Shown piece after piece: positions 1-12,104 of a DNA stretch of 64,000 bases; position 1 is the first letter of the stretch, and each line of letters opens with the position of its first letter. Below the pieces are notes generated by a model. The model was not told where the DNA came from, did not search any database, and worked only from the letters and a program-made list of their open reading frames with translations. This stretch comes from Chiua virens (lineage: Eukaryota; Basidiomycota; Agaricomycetes; Boletales; Boletaceae). The translations under genes were made by a program, and so were the position numbers. The stretch is taken from positions 1,612,001 through 1,676,000 of the forward strand of contig JAHNUO010000010.1 in the NCBI GenBank assembly GCA_019787685.1, read 5' to 3'.

Positions 1-515
1 TCAACAAGCCTGTCTGAGCCCAGGCTGTCACGCAGCACCACTCGGGCTGCCCGCGACTCACTTCCGACACCTGGCCTTGTCATCCCCGACATCCCTGCCC
101 GCAGTCCTAACGGGGGCCGTCGTCCCAAGGGCGAGTCCTGGCGAGACATCGTCAAGCACTGGATCAAAGGCGACCCCGTGCTCGGCCTCCACACCCCACT
201 CAAGGACTGGCCCCCAGATTGGACCCGGGGCTGCAATCGGGTCTTCGCACCCAAATACCAACAGCGCGCCGTGATCGCGCTTGAATTCATCGAAAGGTCG
301 GTGTGTTCTTTCTGTCTCGCCGGATGTCTCACACACGTCCGTTCGTGCATTCTCGCCGGCGCCACAGATTCCATTCCGACGATGCTCGATTCCTTGCCGC
401 ATACCCCGAAGCCGAGCAGGGTCATAGCGCACTCCTTCGTGCAATCAACACCGCCCGCCGAGCGCGCGGAGAGCGCGAGATGCGGTCCTGGCCGGGCATC
501 CAGTCTTCGAGCTGA
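1..515 (+). CDS. 3' end of a hypothetical fungal protein (two exons, 5' end outside window)
   Basis: The frame is open from base 1. It reads into a segment rich in Trp and charged residues (GESWRDIVKHWIKGDP, then KDWPPDWTRG) and runs to a donor at 297. After removing a 71-nt intron (297-367) the frame continues as FHSDDARFLAAYPEAEQG and ends at a TGA at 513-515. Splicing joins IER to FHSDD in frame, and the joined segment reads as one globular domain. I have the impression that similar Trp-rich C-terminal domains occur in other Agaricomycete hypothetical proteins, but I cannot name the family or assign a function. The start codon and N-terminus lie upstream of the window. Confidence 0.6.
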
Positions 516-3250
516 GGAATCAGGACGAACTTGAAGTCCGGAGTCCGGGCTCCTTCGTCCGAGCCGTGCAACGTACCCATACCGTACTAGTCCGTAGTGC
601 TCGTCGATTCATATACCGCATGTGCCGTCCCGTCGTCGTCTCGTAGTCGAAGTCGAACCACACTGTATATTCGTATTCGTCGTCCATCCGAGTCGGCTGT
701 ATTCAAGTTCATCGTCCTTCAAGTTCCATTCCGGATCGGACTTGGACTCGGACCTCTCTCTCTCTCTCTCTCTTGCAGCGCGCTCGCACGTCCTGCCTGT
801 CTGTCTGATTTGTCGTCGATCGTCGTCGATGCCGTCGTCGTCCGTCGCGACGACGGTGTGCATACTATTAGTATCTCTCTCGCACGAGCGGCGTCGTGGC
901 TGTGCGGACCTCGACCGCAAACGGAAGGAGAGGGGGAATCCGAACTCGCGTGCTGACCCGTGGGAGCGGGCTGCTCTTCCGGGCCTGCACCGCATGTAAA
1001 TTTCTCGAGATAAGTGACAATGCCAAAATCGAGTGCTTTCATTGCTTTTACACTTTTTGTACTTTTGGCAATGTTTAGGTAATGGAAAAGCAAAAAAAAG
1101 TAATGTGTGAATTTGCTGATGCGCCGCCCGCCACCGGTTGGACCAGAACAGTTGCGTGCCTGTGCGGACATGCAACTGTGATGCAGGTCTGGGTGGAAAT
1201 GACGTCCACTCAGCAATGTACCTGGGTGACCCAATACGAGCTTCTTGGGCGGATTCAATGAGGACTTCGCGACCCACTTGGATTAAAGCACTCATCCATA
1301 CTTATTCCCGAGTTCCGGGGCCGTTGCGATGGTCGGGAACGCGGCCTCGGGGCGGTGATACAGTGATCAGATAACACCTTCAGGCAATTAATTTCACACT
1401 CGAAAAAAACGGATGATAATTCACTTCTTGAGTTAGCAAGAGTCCAGACCCGTTAAATTTGAATGCACCGAACTTAACTTTGTGTGTACACTCCAATATG
1501 TGGGCATGGCTTTAATCGCTTATAATTAGGCACCCCGAGAATCACGATGGAAGGCGATAAAGTTCTTTTCTTGTGTTCGAGAACCGACAAAAAGAAAGTA
1601 TACCCCATGCCGGGACGAGTGGGAATGCAAGATTGAGTGTCAACCGCAAATATACGCTAATTAACAGATGCGGAGAGGAAGTCCTATGTATTAGTCCCGA
1701 GTCAATTCGGGACACGAATGAAACAAAATGGTGAGCTGACTGGGACTCCACAAAATGAATGCCATGAGTCCGTGTTGGTAGCTCTATTTTTGGGGAGTGT
1801 CGTGAATACATACCCGAAGCAGAGAATGCAGACCACGCCGGAAATGACTTCCACTCCAGACTGCGACCACAGCCAAGAGGCCAATATTGAGTTCATCGCA
1901 ACCAACCCGTGCACGGAAACATTCTAAGCCTGATCTTGTGGAGAATCTTGGCGGGCTCAAGCGGATGTACCTGACAGTTAATCTGATAGGTAGTGGAGGG
2001 GGAGAACCAATGCTTATCACGTTGCACGCCACAATCATGATAAGACAGGATAGAATTATAGAAACGTTGATGTGCGGAGGGAAAACTCATCGATCATCGA
2101 TCATCCATCAGATTCGAACGTTCTGAATCGGGCGGGAGTGACAGCTTTCCGATCTTCAAAGCTTCGAGAGCTTCATCATCATTGAGCCTGACAAGATACA
2201 TGGGACTACAGTACTAGTAATTATACAAGTTGGTCTCGTTATGGAAGCTTCGCTACTTATTCCGAGCGGGTAGGAAATCCAGCCCTTCTCCGTGCGCAGT
2301 TGCTTCATGACGTCAGGTTTATAGGGTTTACGGAAGAGTACGCTGTCGAATTTGGCCCCCCGTACATACTCTGGCTCATATTCTGGATAGATGGATCAGT
2401 GTCGCCGAGTCGGAGAGCTCCAGGAAGTTTGGTTTTCTAACTTAGGGTTCTACCATTCTGCCAGATGCGGAAAATGGTTGGTAGCGGAGTTTCAGCAAAG
2501 TCCTGATCCCAGCTCATCCGAACTTGAAGGTCATGCTCCTGATCAAACACTCTTAGGTCTGTTCTCGTGCTGTGAATCATTACATTCTCATGAACACGTG
2601 ACATGCAGTATATGACCTGATTATCGCCTGCTGACACAGGCATCATGACGATTACCAATCACTTCCTGTTGTTGAGGCTGTCCGGGAGACCCAGCTGTGT
2701 CACAGGAAGTAAAGGCATATAAGGTCCCGGGTCATGACGCTTCTCCGCGGCGCAGGGGGCATCCGAGCATCATGATTCAGTTTCGTGAGTGGTTTTCCTG
2801 TTCTGTTCTTCGTGTCTGTTCCTCAGTAGGCGGTGATTAATCGACTCTTTGTTTCTTCTTTAGTTTTTACTATCCCATCCATTTTCTAACTTGACACATG
2901 CAACGCGATCATTTCTCGCCGAAATCCGGTTGAACAAGCGAGGCCACGGATAAGCTGGTCGGAAGCCCTCCAAAGGACCATTTCGGGCTACTTGATGTTA
3001 GGTCGCCGTTGAAGTTCCGATCTGCCATGCCCCACCACTGGCAGTTGGCTGGGTGTACCATATTTGTTTTTCATAGTGCGTGGAGAAGTCCCAAACAGTA
3101 TGGGTTCTGGCGTTGCCTGGCAAGTAGCATGAGGTTGACAGATTGGTCGCATATAAACAGCTCCTTCTAAGCTTCTTCTTTTTCACCGTCCCTCTCATTT
3201 GTCTCCTGACGGTGCTTCAGACCTATCCGAAAACTTGGATCTCATGCACG
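516..3250. other. intergenic region, no supported gene
   Basis: Open frames on both strands here are short, compositionally biased and not joined by plausible splice sites. A CT-rich run with a (TC)n microsatellite lies near 752-775, and CGTCGT-type low complexity lies around 600-850. These explain the Ser/Arg-rich spurious frames. The last 500 bases are probably the promoter and leader of the first zinc-finger gene. Confidence 0.5.
2945..2975 (+). promoter_or_regulatory. sequence shared upstream of zinc-finger genes 1 and 2
   Basis: A block reading GATAAGCTGGTCGG followed by GGAAGCCCTCCA lies about 330 bp before the first zinc-finger start. A close variant, GATAAGCTAGTTGG then GGAAGCCCTCCA, lies about 270 bp before the second gene (7611-7640). 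The shared order and relative position suggest a common promoter element or ancestry of the two genes. No factor is inferred. Confidence 0.35.
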
Positions 3251-3301
3251 ATGCTCATTTCCCCTATAATCATTGGCAGGTATTCTATGATAGATATTTG
3301 A

Positions 3302-4237
3302 ATGACTTTAGCTGATAGAATGCATAGGGTTTCGCAATACCCCTATCCGGACCTCCCGTCTCATCAGCCTGCTACTACCTCGTCGATGACCCCATCACGG
3401 TCCTCTTACGACATTCCAGTGTGTCAAGCGACAAGGGTCGTCCCTGGTTCCACTGCGCACACTCCCCTTGCTTTTCAGTCCCTCCAAAATGAGTTTTCAG
3501 AGTCTATTCCTAACGATCTTTTGGCTTTCTCCTCCCACCGTGGCCCTTCGTCTCACACCCCACGTAATGCTATCATGACCAATTGCAACTCGGATTCATC
3601 AAATTTCACCTTCCCAGCAAGCACCTCCGCCGTGAGTCAGTACCTCCACCTTGGCGTTGCTTGCTCATGTGGTCTTCCTACTGCATAGTTGATGAACGGC
3701 TTTTCACGTAATCATTACGCGCACTCACCATCGGACTATTACTCCTCGCCGAATAACACCCCTCCGTGGAACTGCGGGCCTCGTTTCAACGAAGAAACCA
3801 GATCATTCCACTTTACCATGCCCGATGCCGGTGCTGCGCAACCTTCTTTCTCTATCCAGTCAGGTCTAGAGCTCCGCTCTGCAGTTCCATCTCATTCCGC
3901 GGCATACGCACAACCCGCCTGCAGAGACCCCCAAGAAAGCTCCTATCCAACGGGCACACATGCTATCCCGACATCCTCGCCATCCCTGTCTGGCATTTCG
4001 CCTAGAGAAACCGTATGCCAGTGGGTGGTCGGAGATGGTATCTTATGTGAACGATGGGTCACATACAAGGACGTTCCAGATCATCTCGCCACTCACGGCG
4101 TCATTAAGCTGCCACACGATCATCTCGTGTCGTGTAAATGGTCCGGATGCGGACAGACAATGAAACGGGAGAGCATTGCGCGTCACGTGCGCGAGAGGCA
4201 CCTAGGCTACAATCGTGGCAAGTACAAACGCCTCTAA
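3302..4237 (+). CDS. C2H2-type zinc-finger protein, family member 1
   Basis: Two exons, 3302-3631 and 3689-4237, flank a 57-nt GT-AG intron and give about 292 residues. The first ~200 residues are Ser/Pro/Tyr-rich and look disordered. The C-terminus holds two zinc fingers. The first has C-Q-W, a second Cys nine residues on (ILCERW) and a His pair (DHLATHG). The second, CKWSGCGQTMKRESIARHV with a final His in RERH, is a regular C2H2 finger. This suggests a DNA-binding regulator, but targets are unknown. The same finger pair occurs in four neighbouring genes. The start is uncertain: an upstream ATG at about 3250 spliced over a 39-nt intron would change the first few residues. Confidence 0.7.
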
Positions 4238-4239
4238 CG

Positions 4240-7200
4240 GCATGCAGGTGCGATACATCGCCTGTTCTCGACATGAAATGACGCTCATTGTTTACTAGGT
4301 CCTGTTGAAACCATGGTCCATTTGTCGTGTGGAACGATATGTTCGAGCTGGATATCTGATATCATATCTTTTTGAGTTAGGCTGGTGCCAACTACGTATT
4401 TCCGGCTCCTACGGCCGAGGATTCTAGGCCAACCTGCGGTTGCGAAAAGAGTCCCATGACAATCTAGATTGATTACTTTCTGTTTACCGTTTATTCGCTT
4501 GTATCTCACTCCTGCTGCGCAGGAGGCGGCAGGACTCGAGTTGCGCTGGTCGTTCGATATTGATATCCATCCTACTGGTAGTCATCTGATCAATGACAAT
4601 GAGTTGTTATAAGTGGAATAGGGTCCGACTCCCTGCAGCGGGCCATGACTATCGCCCCTCGATCCCAGCCCCTTCCCGCGCACGTGCTGCGACTTGGCAG
4701 GATGATACTCGGTTTTCGTCCTTGTCAATCGTGTGAGCTCTTATTTTATTTGTTTTTCACAACCAACTACTCGTACACCGTAGTCATTTCTACGACACTC
4801 GGTCTATTCAATGATGATCGATGATCCCCAAACGCAAGTCCTTGACAGAGATTAGAGATCTTGTATCTATCAGAGTTGGAAATCACGTATACACCCAAGT
4901 TGTATGCAATCCCTGAGGGCTGTGATGCACTTGCATACCGTAATCAAAACAATCATTATCTTTTTCCCAGATACGCTTCTGCGGGGAACTGTGGCATGAA
5001 AGAAGAATGGGATGATGAATATTTGAAGGCGCGCTATGAAAGATTCATTCAATGTCAAAATTCGAAACACTATATCAATGTACCATGTCTAAAAGTCGCG
5101 AGAATTTCCTGAGTTAGAGCAAATCTCCAACCCAAATTGAGATTCTTCTTGGAGGAACTTTTCAGAAAGTCGATCGATCCACAGTCCGTGGACCAGCGTC
5201 GACTGAGATGCATTGATGGCTAATCCTGATATGGCGGTGTAACAAGGACGTGTCGTGGACTTGAGATTGTTTCGCGGGTCAATCAATGGTAAGGGTATCA
5301 GGCTCAGGAGACACAAATTAGTAGAGGACGACAGTGTGAGAATCAATTTGACCGTAAACCATTGTAGAACGGTGAAAGTATCATTGACGTCAATGCAACT
5401 AAGTCCATCATGTTCAGGGAGTCACTGCCAGTGCAAGTGGTATAGTTGACAGAGTGGTCAACGACATCATTTGAGCGAGGTAGACAGGCAAAGAACGCGA
5501 GGGTCGATGTTGAGGCCTGAGGCCTTGAGATACCTTGAGGTAACAGAAAATAAGAGGGCAGGAAGTGAAGCGCGACTCGGAGTTGTCATGAACGTTGTCA
5601 TCTGTCCGCGCAATCTCCGCGTCATGAATTGTCACACCACAGGTTCCAAGGAACTGCCTGTTCCATACTGAGCAGGGAATAGACCCTTTTATCATAGGCC
5701 TCGCGTACCACACGTGGGCTACTCTCCCTTTCTAATAACAACCATAGGTTATGGAACATCGCACAGGAACAAGGAAGGTAGGATTTAGCACCTCTCGATC
5801 ACGACAGAATGCGCAATCAGGGTCCTGGGGCAAAAGCCAGTCACCGCCAGGTTGATCGGTCGACTAAAAAATCTTCACGAACGAGGTAGGGAAGCGGAGT
5901 CTTAAATGTTGCGGTCCCGCTTGGATCTTGGAATGTCGGACCAGAACTTATACTTGAAATTGGAATTTAAATCATTAGCATGAAGTGAGTCGCCCTATTA
6001 AATATTTCATCACTCCTTGATACCCTATGCTCACGACGCACAAGTCCAATTCAACGAGATGTTTCCGTTCGACTATGATAGACTATGATAGCCGATCTCG
6101 AAAATTTCTCAAATACAATTTGGCACCCTTACATTCGCTGACGCAGGGTATCGATATAAACAGATAGAGTTGTCGGATCTAACCCGATGAATGGCATGCA
6201 ATTTCTTCGTAGTGTCCAACTATGGAGCTCGTTCAACATGCAGCCGGTTGCATTAGCGTCCTCTTCGTCAACCTCATCCACGCTGAGATTGACAAATGAG
6301 AGGCGTGGCGACTATATAATGTCAGTGTCTTATTGGCCTGGATCACATGCTATCCCATGCCCCATTTGAATTGCCACATTGCATTCGATGCCTAGGAAAT
6401 TTACTACCACTATCTCCAAGCATCTCAGGTTTGTCTAGTCAGCAAGGAAACGCATGATCCTGGGTCCTTCTTTTACGGTGATTTTTCCCGCGCATCTTCA
6501 TACAACTTGCTTCCCCATTTCATACCTTGCTTAATCAACTTGCACACTACACCATCGTCTGCCTCGGACCTACTTCATTCACTTGCCTTCTAAACAATCT
6601 TCACCACCCTTGGTTACTCCCAACGTTATCAGGGCACCCTGAGTCACTATTCAACCGCATCCTCGATTACTTTTACATCGCGAACCCTACAATAGCTGTA
6701 CTCTCATCTCGCCGTAGATGGCCCATTCGTCGATACACCACAATATACCGCTTTGTTTTTCAGCTTCCTGTAATTTTAGAAGCAGACAACGCTGAAGAGT
6801 AAGTACTGTACCGTATTACCACAGTCCTTGCACTTGCCAACGATTTCGAGTCCACACACCTGCATCCGTGGCGGCGACGATAAGCACAATGACAACATAT
6901 TAGTAATTTGAATTTCACACTGAGTCCACAGCATGGCCGAATATCTCGAGTTCAACCACGAGCAAGCCACGAATCCCTTCGATGTCGATTTCTCTGGCGG
7001 TGACTGGAGTGGGCACATAACATGTCAAATTCAAAGGCGAGTACCGGTGAGGAAATGCCTTGGTCAATTCAATTACCGACGAAACTACCTTTTTCCTATT
7101 ACTAGTAGAACCGTGTCGGACTTGGTCCTCTGAGGATGCTATTCTAGGAATTATTGCTTTGCATACAATAACGTTACTTGCAAGTATAGGGCTTGATTGT

Positions 7201-7600
7201 CGCCCGCTTGCACTAGGCTACGTCCTGGCCACCAACCACTGCTTCCTGTCGCCATGACTTCCAATAAGTACAGCTGTGTGACCTGTGTCCACTGGAAAAT
7301 AAAACTGATATAAACCAAGACTTCACTCTGGGTCGCTGAGCAACCCTTTCACTGTCGCATAACTCGCATTAGCGTTCCGAGGAAGGCAAAGTTCCAAGCG
7401 CCCATCACAGCAGTGAGTTATTTTTGTTTTTCTCTTCGTTCCCATGCCGGCGCCAACTGACCTTTTTTTTCTTTTGTTACCGATACTCTGCGGCTTCAGT
7501 CCATGTTACCTGTTTGTGCCTCCTGCGGGCACGATCGATCATCGATCCATCTCCCATCCGAACTCAAGTTCATCTCCGAGTCAGGGCATGCATACAAACA
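4240..7600. other. intergenic region, no supported gene
   Basis: No reading frame in this 3.4 kb shows a recognisable domain, and none can be linked by splice signals into a longer product. The longest frames (about 100 codons) are uneven in composition. The region lies between zinc-finger genes 1 and 2 and may contain decayed sequence, but I see no clear terminal repeats. Confidence 0.45.
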
Positions 7601-7610
7601 AAGCCAACGA

Positions 7611-7800
7611 TAAGCTAGTTGGCACTTGGAAGCCCTCCATGGGCCTGCCAACTGACTCAGTCCTGGCTTGCTTGGCGTAGACACGCCGAACCTGCCGCGA
7701 ATGCCCAACTAGCTGCGCATGCCAATATCTACGACCAATTGGTATCGGAGTTGGCGTTGTCCGGCAGGCATCCATGGACTTGCCAATCTCCAGCCCCCAT
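7611..7800 (+). promoter_or_regulatory. cluster of TTGGC / GCCAA half-sites upstream of zinc-finger gene 2
   Basis: Within 190 bp there are at least five copies of TTGGC or its complement: AGTTGGCA, TGCCAACT, ATGCCAAT, GTTGGCG and TTGCCAAT. The cluster ends about 100 bp before the ATG at 7891. A comparable cluster (TTGGCTGGCAA, GTTGGCAG, GCCAAAGCCAAT) lies just before zinc-finger gene 3 (10779-10860). Clustered palindromic half-sites suggest binding of one dimeric factor to both promoters. This is inference from sequence pattern only. Confidence 0.35.
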
Positions 7801-7890
7801 TAAAACCCCATCCTTATAATTCGTCTTCCTCGTTTCTTCGCTTTTCCTCAACAAATATCAGACGCATCTATAACTTGAACTCTGGTCTTC

Positions 7891-9253
7891 ATGGAAGTCC
7901 CGTATTTCCCCAACACTGATACTAACATCCGTGGCTTCGTGCAAGACGAGTACGCAATTACGTGTTGGCATATGTTTGTTACAATGCTGACGCTGTCCAG
8001 TTTTTCCGCTTTCTCAGAAGACAACATTTGGGCAGGTTTTGATGATTTTAAATCGGCTATTGTGGCCTCTCCAGAACACGTCTCATGGTTTGTCTCTATG
8101 GTTCGGTGACATTTGGACCGCTCTTGCTGATGGCATACACAGTCCGCTTCCTGACCCTGGCGAGGATTTCTCACTCACTCCGTCTTCCTTGCCAACATGC
8201 CCACCCGCTCGTCATCGACCTCAAGTGACAGACCCTATGGATTTCTCTGCGTCTGGAGTGCCCTACGTGCTCCCTCGCTTTCAAGACAGTCGTTACCTTC
8301 AAGACATCTATAGTTTCCCTCAAGCTGATACTCCGGAATCTACTACCATACCATACGGCCAAGTCGGCCTGCCTGCCTTTGATACCCAGACATTTTCGCA
8401 TACACCTGCTGAAATCCAGGCCAACCAAAAGGCATCAACGTTCGTTTACGATGTTCCTTCGTCACCTTCGTCAAGAGACGGCCGTTTCCAAGGATTCCCT
8501 CCTGTGAGTGGACTTTCCATTACACTTGTACCGCTCACTTATGTGACCTATGTTTACGTAGCTCATAAACGAATCTTCACGTGGCCATCGTGCATATACC
8601 TGGCCTGGATACCTCTCTTCGTCGAACGACCCTTCAACGAATCACTTCCCCCCACAAAATGAGATTTTCCTGCAGAACCACATCTCCCAGCCAAGCCACT
8701 ATTTCTCCTCTCAAAATTACAACTCACAGCCTACGAGAACATCAGTCTCCGTAGAGTCTCGATACAACGGTCTGCCGAGGTTTAAGGATAAGGTCCGGCC
8801 AATCGTCTCTTCTATGGCTGCACCCTATCAACATGTTCAACCCACCCACTCTGAGGCAGCACATACCCCTTCGTCTATCCCTTCAGGTTCCGAATTCCAG
8901 CCTGCTGGCTCCTTTTCCCCCCTCGACGACTGTGACGCGTACTCGTCGATCCGCTGGGCAGAGCCGTTCGGCAGCACGCTCCCCACACCCTTCGTTTCAA
9001 AACCGACTCGCCCTTACACACCACTTGCCGCTGGGTAAAGGAAGACGGATTTATATGTGGACAGCCAATCACCCGGGAAAGCGTTTCAGAACACCTTAAA
9101 ATTCATGGCGTTAGCAATTTGGGACGCGGCCTTCGCATACCCTGCAGGTGGTCCGGATGTCGACTGAAAGGAGATCAAGCTGACATGAACCGCGAAAGTA
9201 TGGTGAGGCATGTGCGAGAAAAGCATTTGGGTTGCAGACGTAACACTGACTAA
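7891..9253 (+). CDS. C2H2-type zinc-finger protein, family member 2
   Basis: My exon model is 7891-7949, 8001-8087, 8143-8503, 8562-8886 and 8964-9253, giving 373 residues with all frames closing. The last intron (77 nt, donor GTTCCG) is the weakest call. The N-terminal three quarters are Ser/Pro/Tyr/Gln-rich and low in structure. The C-terminus carries the finger pair: TTCRWVKEDGFICG with a His pair (SEHLKIHG), then CRWSGCRLKGDQADMNRES followed by MVRHVREKH. The second finger has a longer Cys-to-His loop than member 1. It is a probable DNA-binding protein, paralogous to the genes at 3.3 and 10.9 kb. Confidence 0.65.
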
Positions 9254-9255
9254 AT

Positions 9256-10780
9256 GCTGGTATGAATTGCGCTTACTCGGGATTATTAAAAACTCATCGC
9301 TCTCCAGGTGACCTGGTGTCAATCTGCATGATATTTCTTAGAATTATTTCAGCTTTATTTTTCGGTTTGCGGCCTATGCATGTCTCTTCATATGGATGGC
9401 GTGGATTCTTGCCGTGTCTGTCTCATACGAAAGGAGGGAACCCCGGGCCTGCCTTTGGCAGAATGGTAGGACTCAGGAGGTGGGTGCCGTTACCTTCGCT
9501 CGTGGCCGACCTGGCACCCGGAGCTGCGCTCCTCATCATTTTTTATCTTCCCACCTCTCCTTAACGAGAACGCTCCCGTTACCATATCGGTCTCATTCCC
9601 TCTCGGGTTTCGTGAGGTGGATGTTCCCAGCCGCCCTCGCAGCAGCCAAACCCTGTCCTTTAGACACCGTTCTCCTTTACTCGCAATTAACATCCGAAAA
9701 TTGTACATACCACATTGCTACATGTATCTACGGATTTTCCCTTCAGCCACCTAGCCCGAGCATTTGCCAAAGACTCAGTGGGTATATTCCTACCTCTAAA
9801 ACGGTCTGCGTACGGGAGGCTAGCTTCTCAAGTTTACGATCACTTCCAGCTTTTGCGATAGCGCTGAACCTAGACCGCAGTCCTTTAAGGATGATACGAT
9901 GTTATTCGTTCTTGGGTCAATGAGCGTGAGAGTTACAGTTGCCACTGCTTGCACCTCGCTCCTCCGCGCGCCGCCTCGAGTCCGTTTGACCCGAATCCTG
10001 TTCTCAGCTCCGACATTCTTTCGGTCCCTTATCATGGAATTTGGCGTGCTAACAAAATTCCTGCCAAGTCGGCGACAACCTAAGTCAACCATCACTGACA
10101 GGCACGCTGAATCAATCCATGTCGGTAGCAAAACTCCCGAATTATCAAATGTGGCGGGCACTGGCGGCGATGGTCATTTTCTCAGACACCGCTGGCTAGG
10201 CTCTCTCTATGTCCACCCGCTCTTGATCAAACCTCAAAGTCTGAATTCTATCAAGCAAAGACGAACGCAACGCAACGTACACTGACATGATGGTGGAAAA
10301 TTCTTTTTGACACGGTTATATCGGAGTCCTCCGTGCACCGTTATTCCCAAACCTCGGCCAGCTGTGGAATGTCCAAACCACAAACTGACTGGAAAGGAAC
10401 TTGAATTGGTGGCTAGCTGAGTACACAGACTGCCATACACCACAGCTATGCGGTGCTTTGGGGTCATCGAAGCCATGATATGCAGTGCTTGCTGTGATGC
10501 CTGCTTCCCTGGCGAAAGACTTTAAAAACGGATTCGGTGTCCTGGCTATGGCTTGGTTTCTCTCCGGCACAATCGACGGGGGGAAGTGGTCTCTAGCTTT
10601 ATTGAAGCCCAAGCTATGAAAGTATGTCGCGTCCACTTACAGCTAGCTCTCCATTCGTTTTCTGACATTAAGCATGTTCGCTCATGCTCTCTAAGCTGGC
10701 CCACCTGCCCACCTGCCACTCGACGAATTGTTGACATAATTGTTACAACACGTCGCTATTTCCCACGAATCGTTTGATTT
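9256..10780. other. intergenic region, no supported gene
   Basis: Frames here, including one of about 175 codons at 9396-9923, are rich in Leu, Ser, Pro and Arg. They contain no recognisable motif and do not join to neighbours. I see no gene in this stretch. Confidence 0.4.
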
Positions 10781-10923
10781 GGCTGGCAACGGCAGGCGGA
10801 GACCAATGGCCGGATGGAGCGCGCGTTGGCAGACATGGCAGCCCGCCAAAGCCAATGGCGAGGTGTATCCCAAGATATAGTCGCAGCATTCAATGAGTCG
10901 AACACCTTTCTTTCTGCAACCAG

Positions 10924-12102
10924 ATGGATCCACTCGATTCAATCCTGTGTCCAGTCTTTCAGCCCGCCAGCGGGGACACTTCCGTTGTCTCCGATGTCTC
11001 TTTGACATCCCTCTTCCATAGCTTTGTGGTGCAGGAACAGGAAGTGTTGCAGCATCTAAATGGTTTGGACTGGCGTGCTTCCGTCCTCAACGTCCCCGAA
11101 TCAAACAACCTCGGCTCGGCGCCCCACATCCCTGACACACATCCCTGTCTCTATTCGACATCTGTCGTCCAATTGAATTCTGATGCCGTGAGGTTGGGAC
11201 ACAATGCTGCCGTCTCACTCGGATCGGATTTACCATTCGAGCCCGAGTCGAATGCCTCCGTCCTCAATTTCCCCGAAATTGCGGTACAAGGTGGCGCTCT
11301 ATTGAATCCTCCAGGGGCGGAGTATGCTTCAGGTGTGGTGCTTATGCAAGACCCAGTGCGTATTTGAACTTAGAATTCGTCGGACTTAACGTTGATGAAT
11401 TTTCAAGCCCACGACTAATGTTTCCCGAATTGGCGATGACGTTTCCGGGTATTCCATCGCTCCGTTTTCTCCTCCTCAAACAGTGCATGGTATTCTTCGA
11501 TCTCTATTCTTGAGCCAAGACATGGAAACGAAGGTGAGGAGAAATGATGGTGTTTGTGTCATACCAATCCTGATGATCGTAGATCGCCAGCCCCTTGGCA
11601 GCTTCCTCCACGGGTATCCCATCCGAGGCTTGGGGTATCAACGAGGTTCCAGAAGCCCCTGCTTCGATCGAGAATCCTCTCACCTTCACGTTTACGAATC
11701 TCGTAGCCGGCACCGATACCTTAGCATTCCCCTGGGAGAACGAATGTCATCGCTCCCTGCAAACTTCGCTCGACCAGATTTTGCAAGTCACGCAGAATCC
11801 GGCCAGTTCACTTCCCTTCTCAGCAACCGCTTGTTCAGCTTGAGGGACCGATTGGTACCTGTGAATGGGCTGACGACAAGGGTGTATGTGGAGAAGTCCT
11901 CACTCGCGCAACGCTTTACAATCACCTCTCAAACAGGCACGGGATCAGGAACAAGTCTCGTGATTACAAGATAACATGCCAATGGGTTGGCTGCAAGAGG
12001 AAGAGGAAGCCCGTGAATCGTGAATGTATCTCCCGTCATATCCTGGAAGTTCACCTGCACCAGAAGCGTACTCCTTCCCGAGCAAACTCGCTCTCAAACT
12101 GA
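10924..12102 (+). CDS. C2H2-type zinc-finger protein, family member 3
   Basis: Exons 10924-11355, 11408-11482, 11583-11786 and 11824-12102 give 329 residues and close in frame. The last intron (11787-11823) is only 37 nt, so that junction needs transcript support. The N-terminus is acidic and Ser/Pro/Val-rich, unlike the Tyr/Gln-rich members 1 and 2, and could act as an activation region. The C-terminal fingers are GTCEWADDKGVCGE with a His pair (YNHLSNRHG), then CQWVGCKRKRKPVNRE followed by CISRHILEVH. The basic tail after the second finger fits DNA binding or nuclear import. Confidence 0.62.
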
Positions 12103-12104
12103 GG

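Noticed and set aside
609..1295. 228-codon open frame on the minus strand
   Set aside because: Rich in Arg, Ser and Thr from CT/CGT simple repeats, with no domain or splice context.
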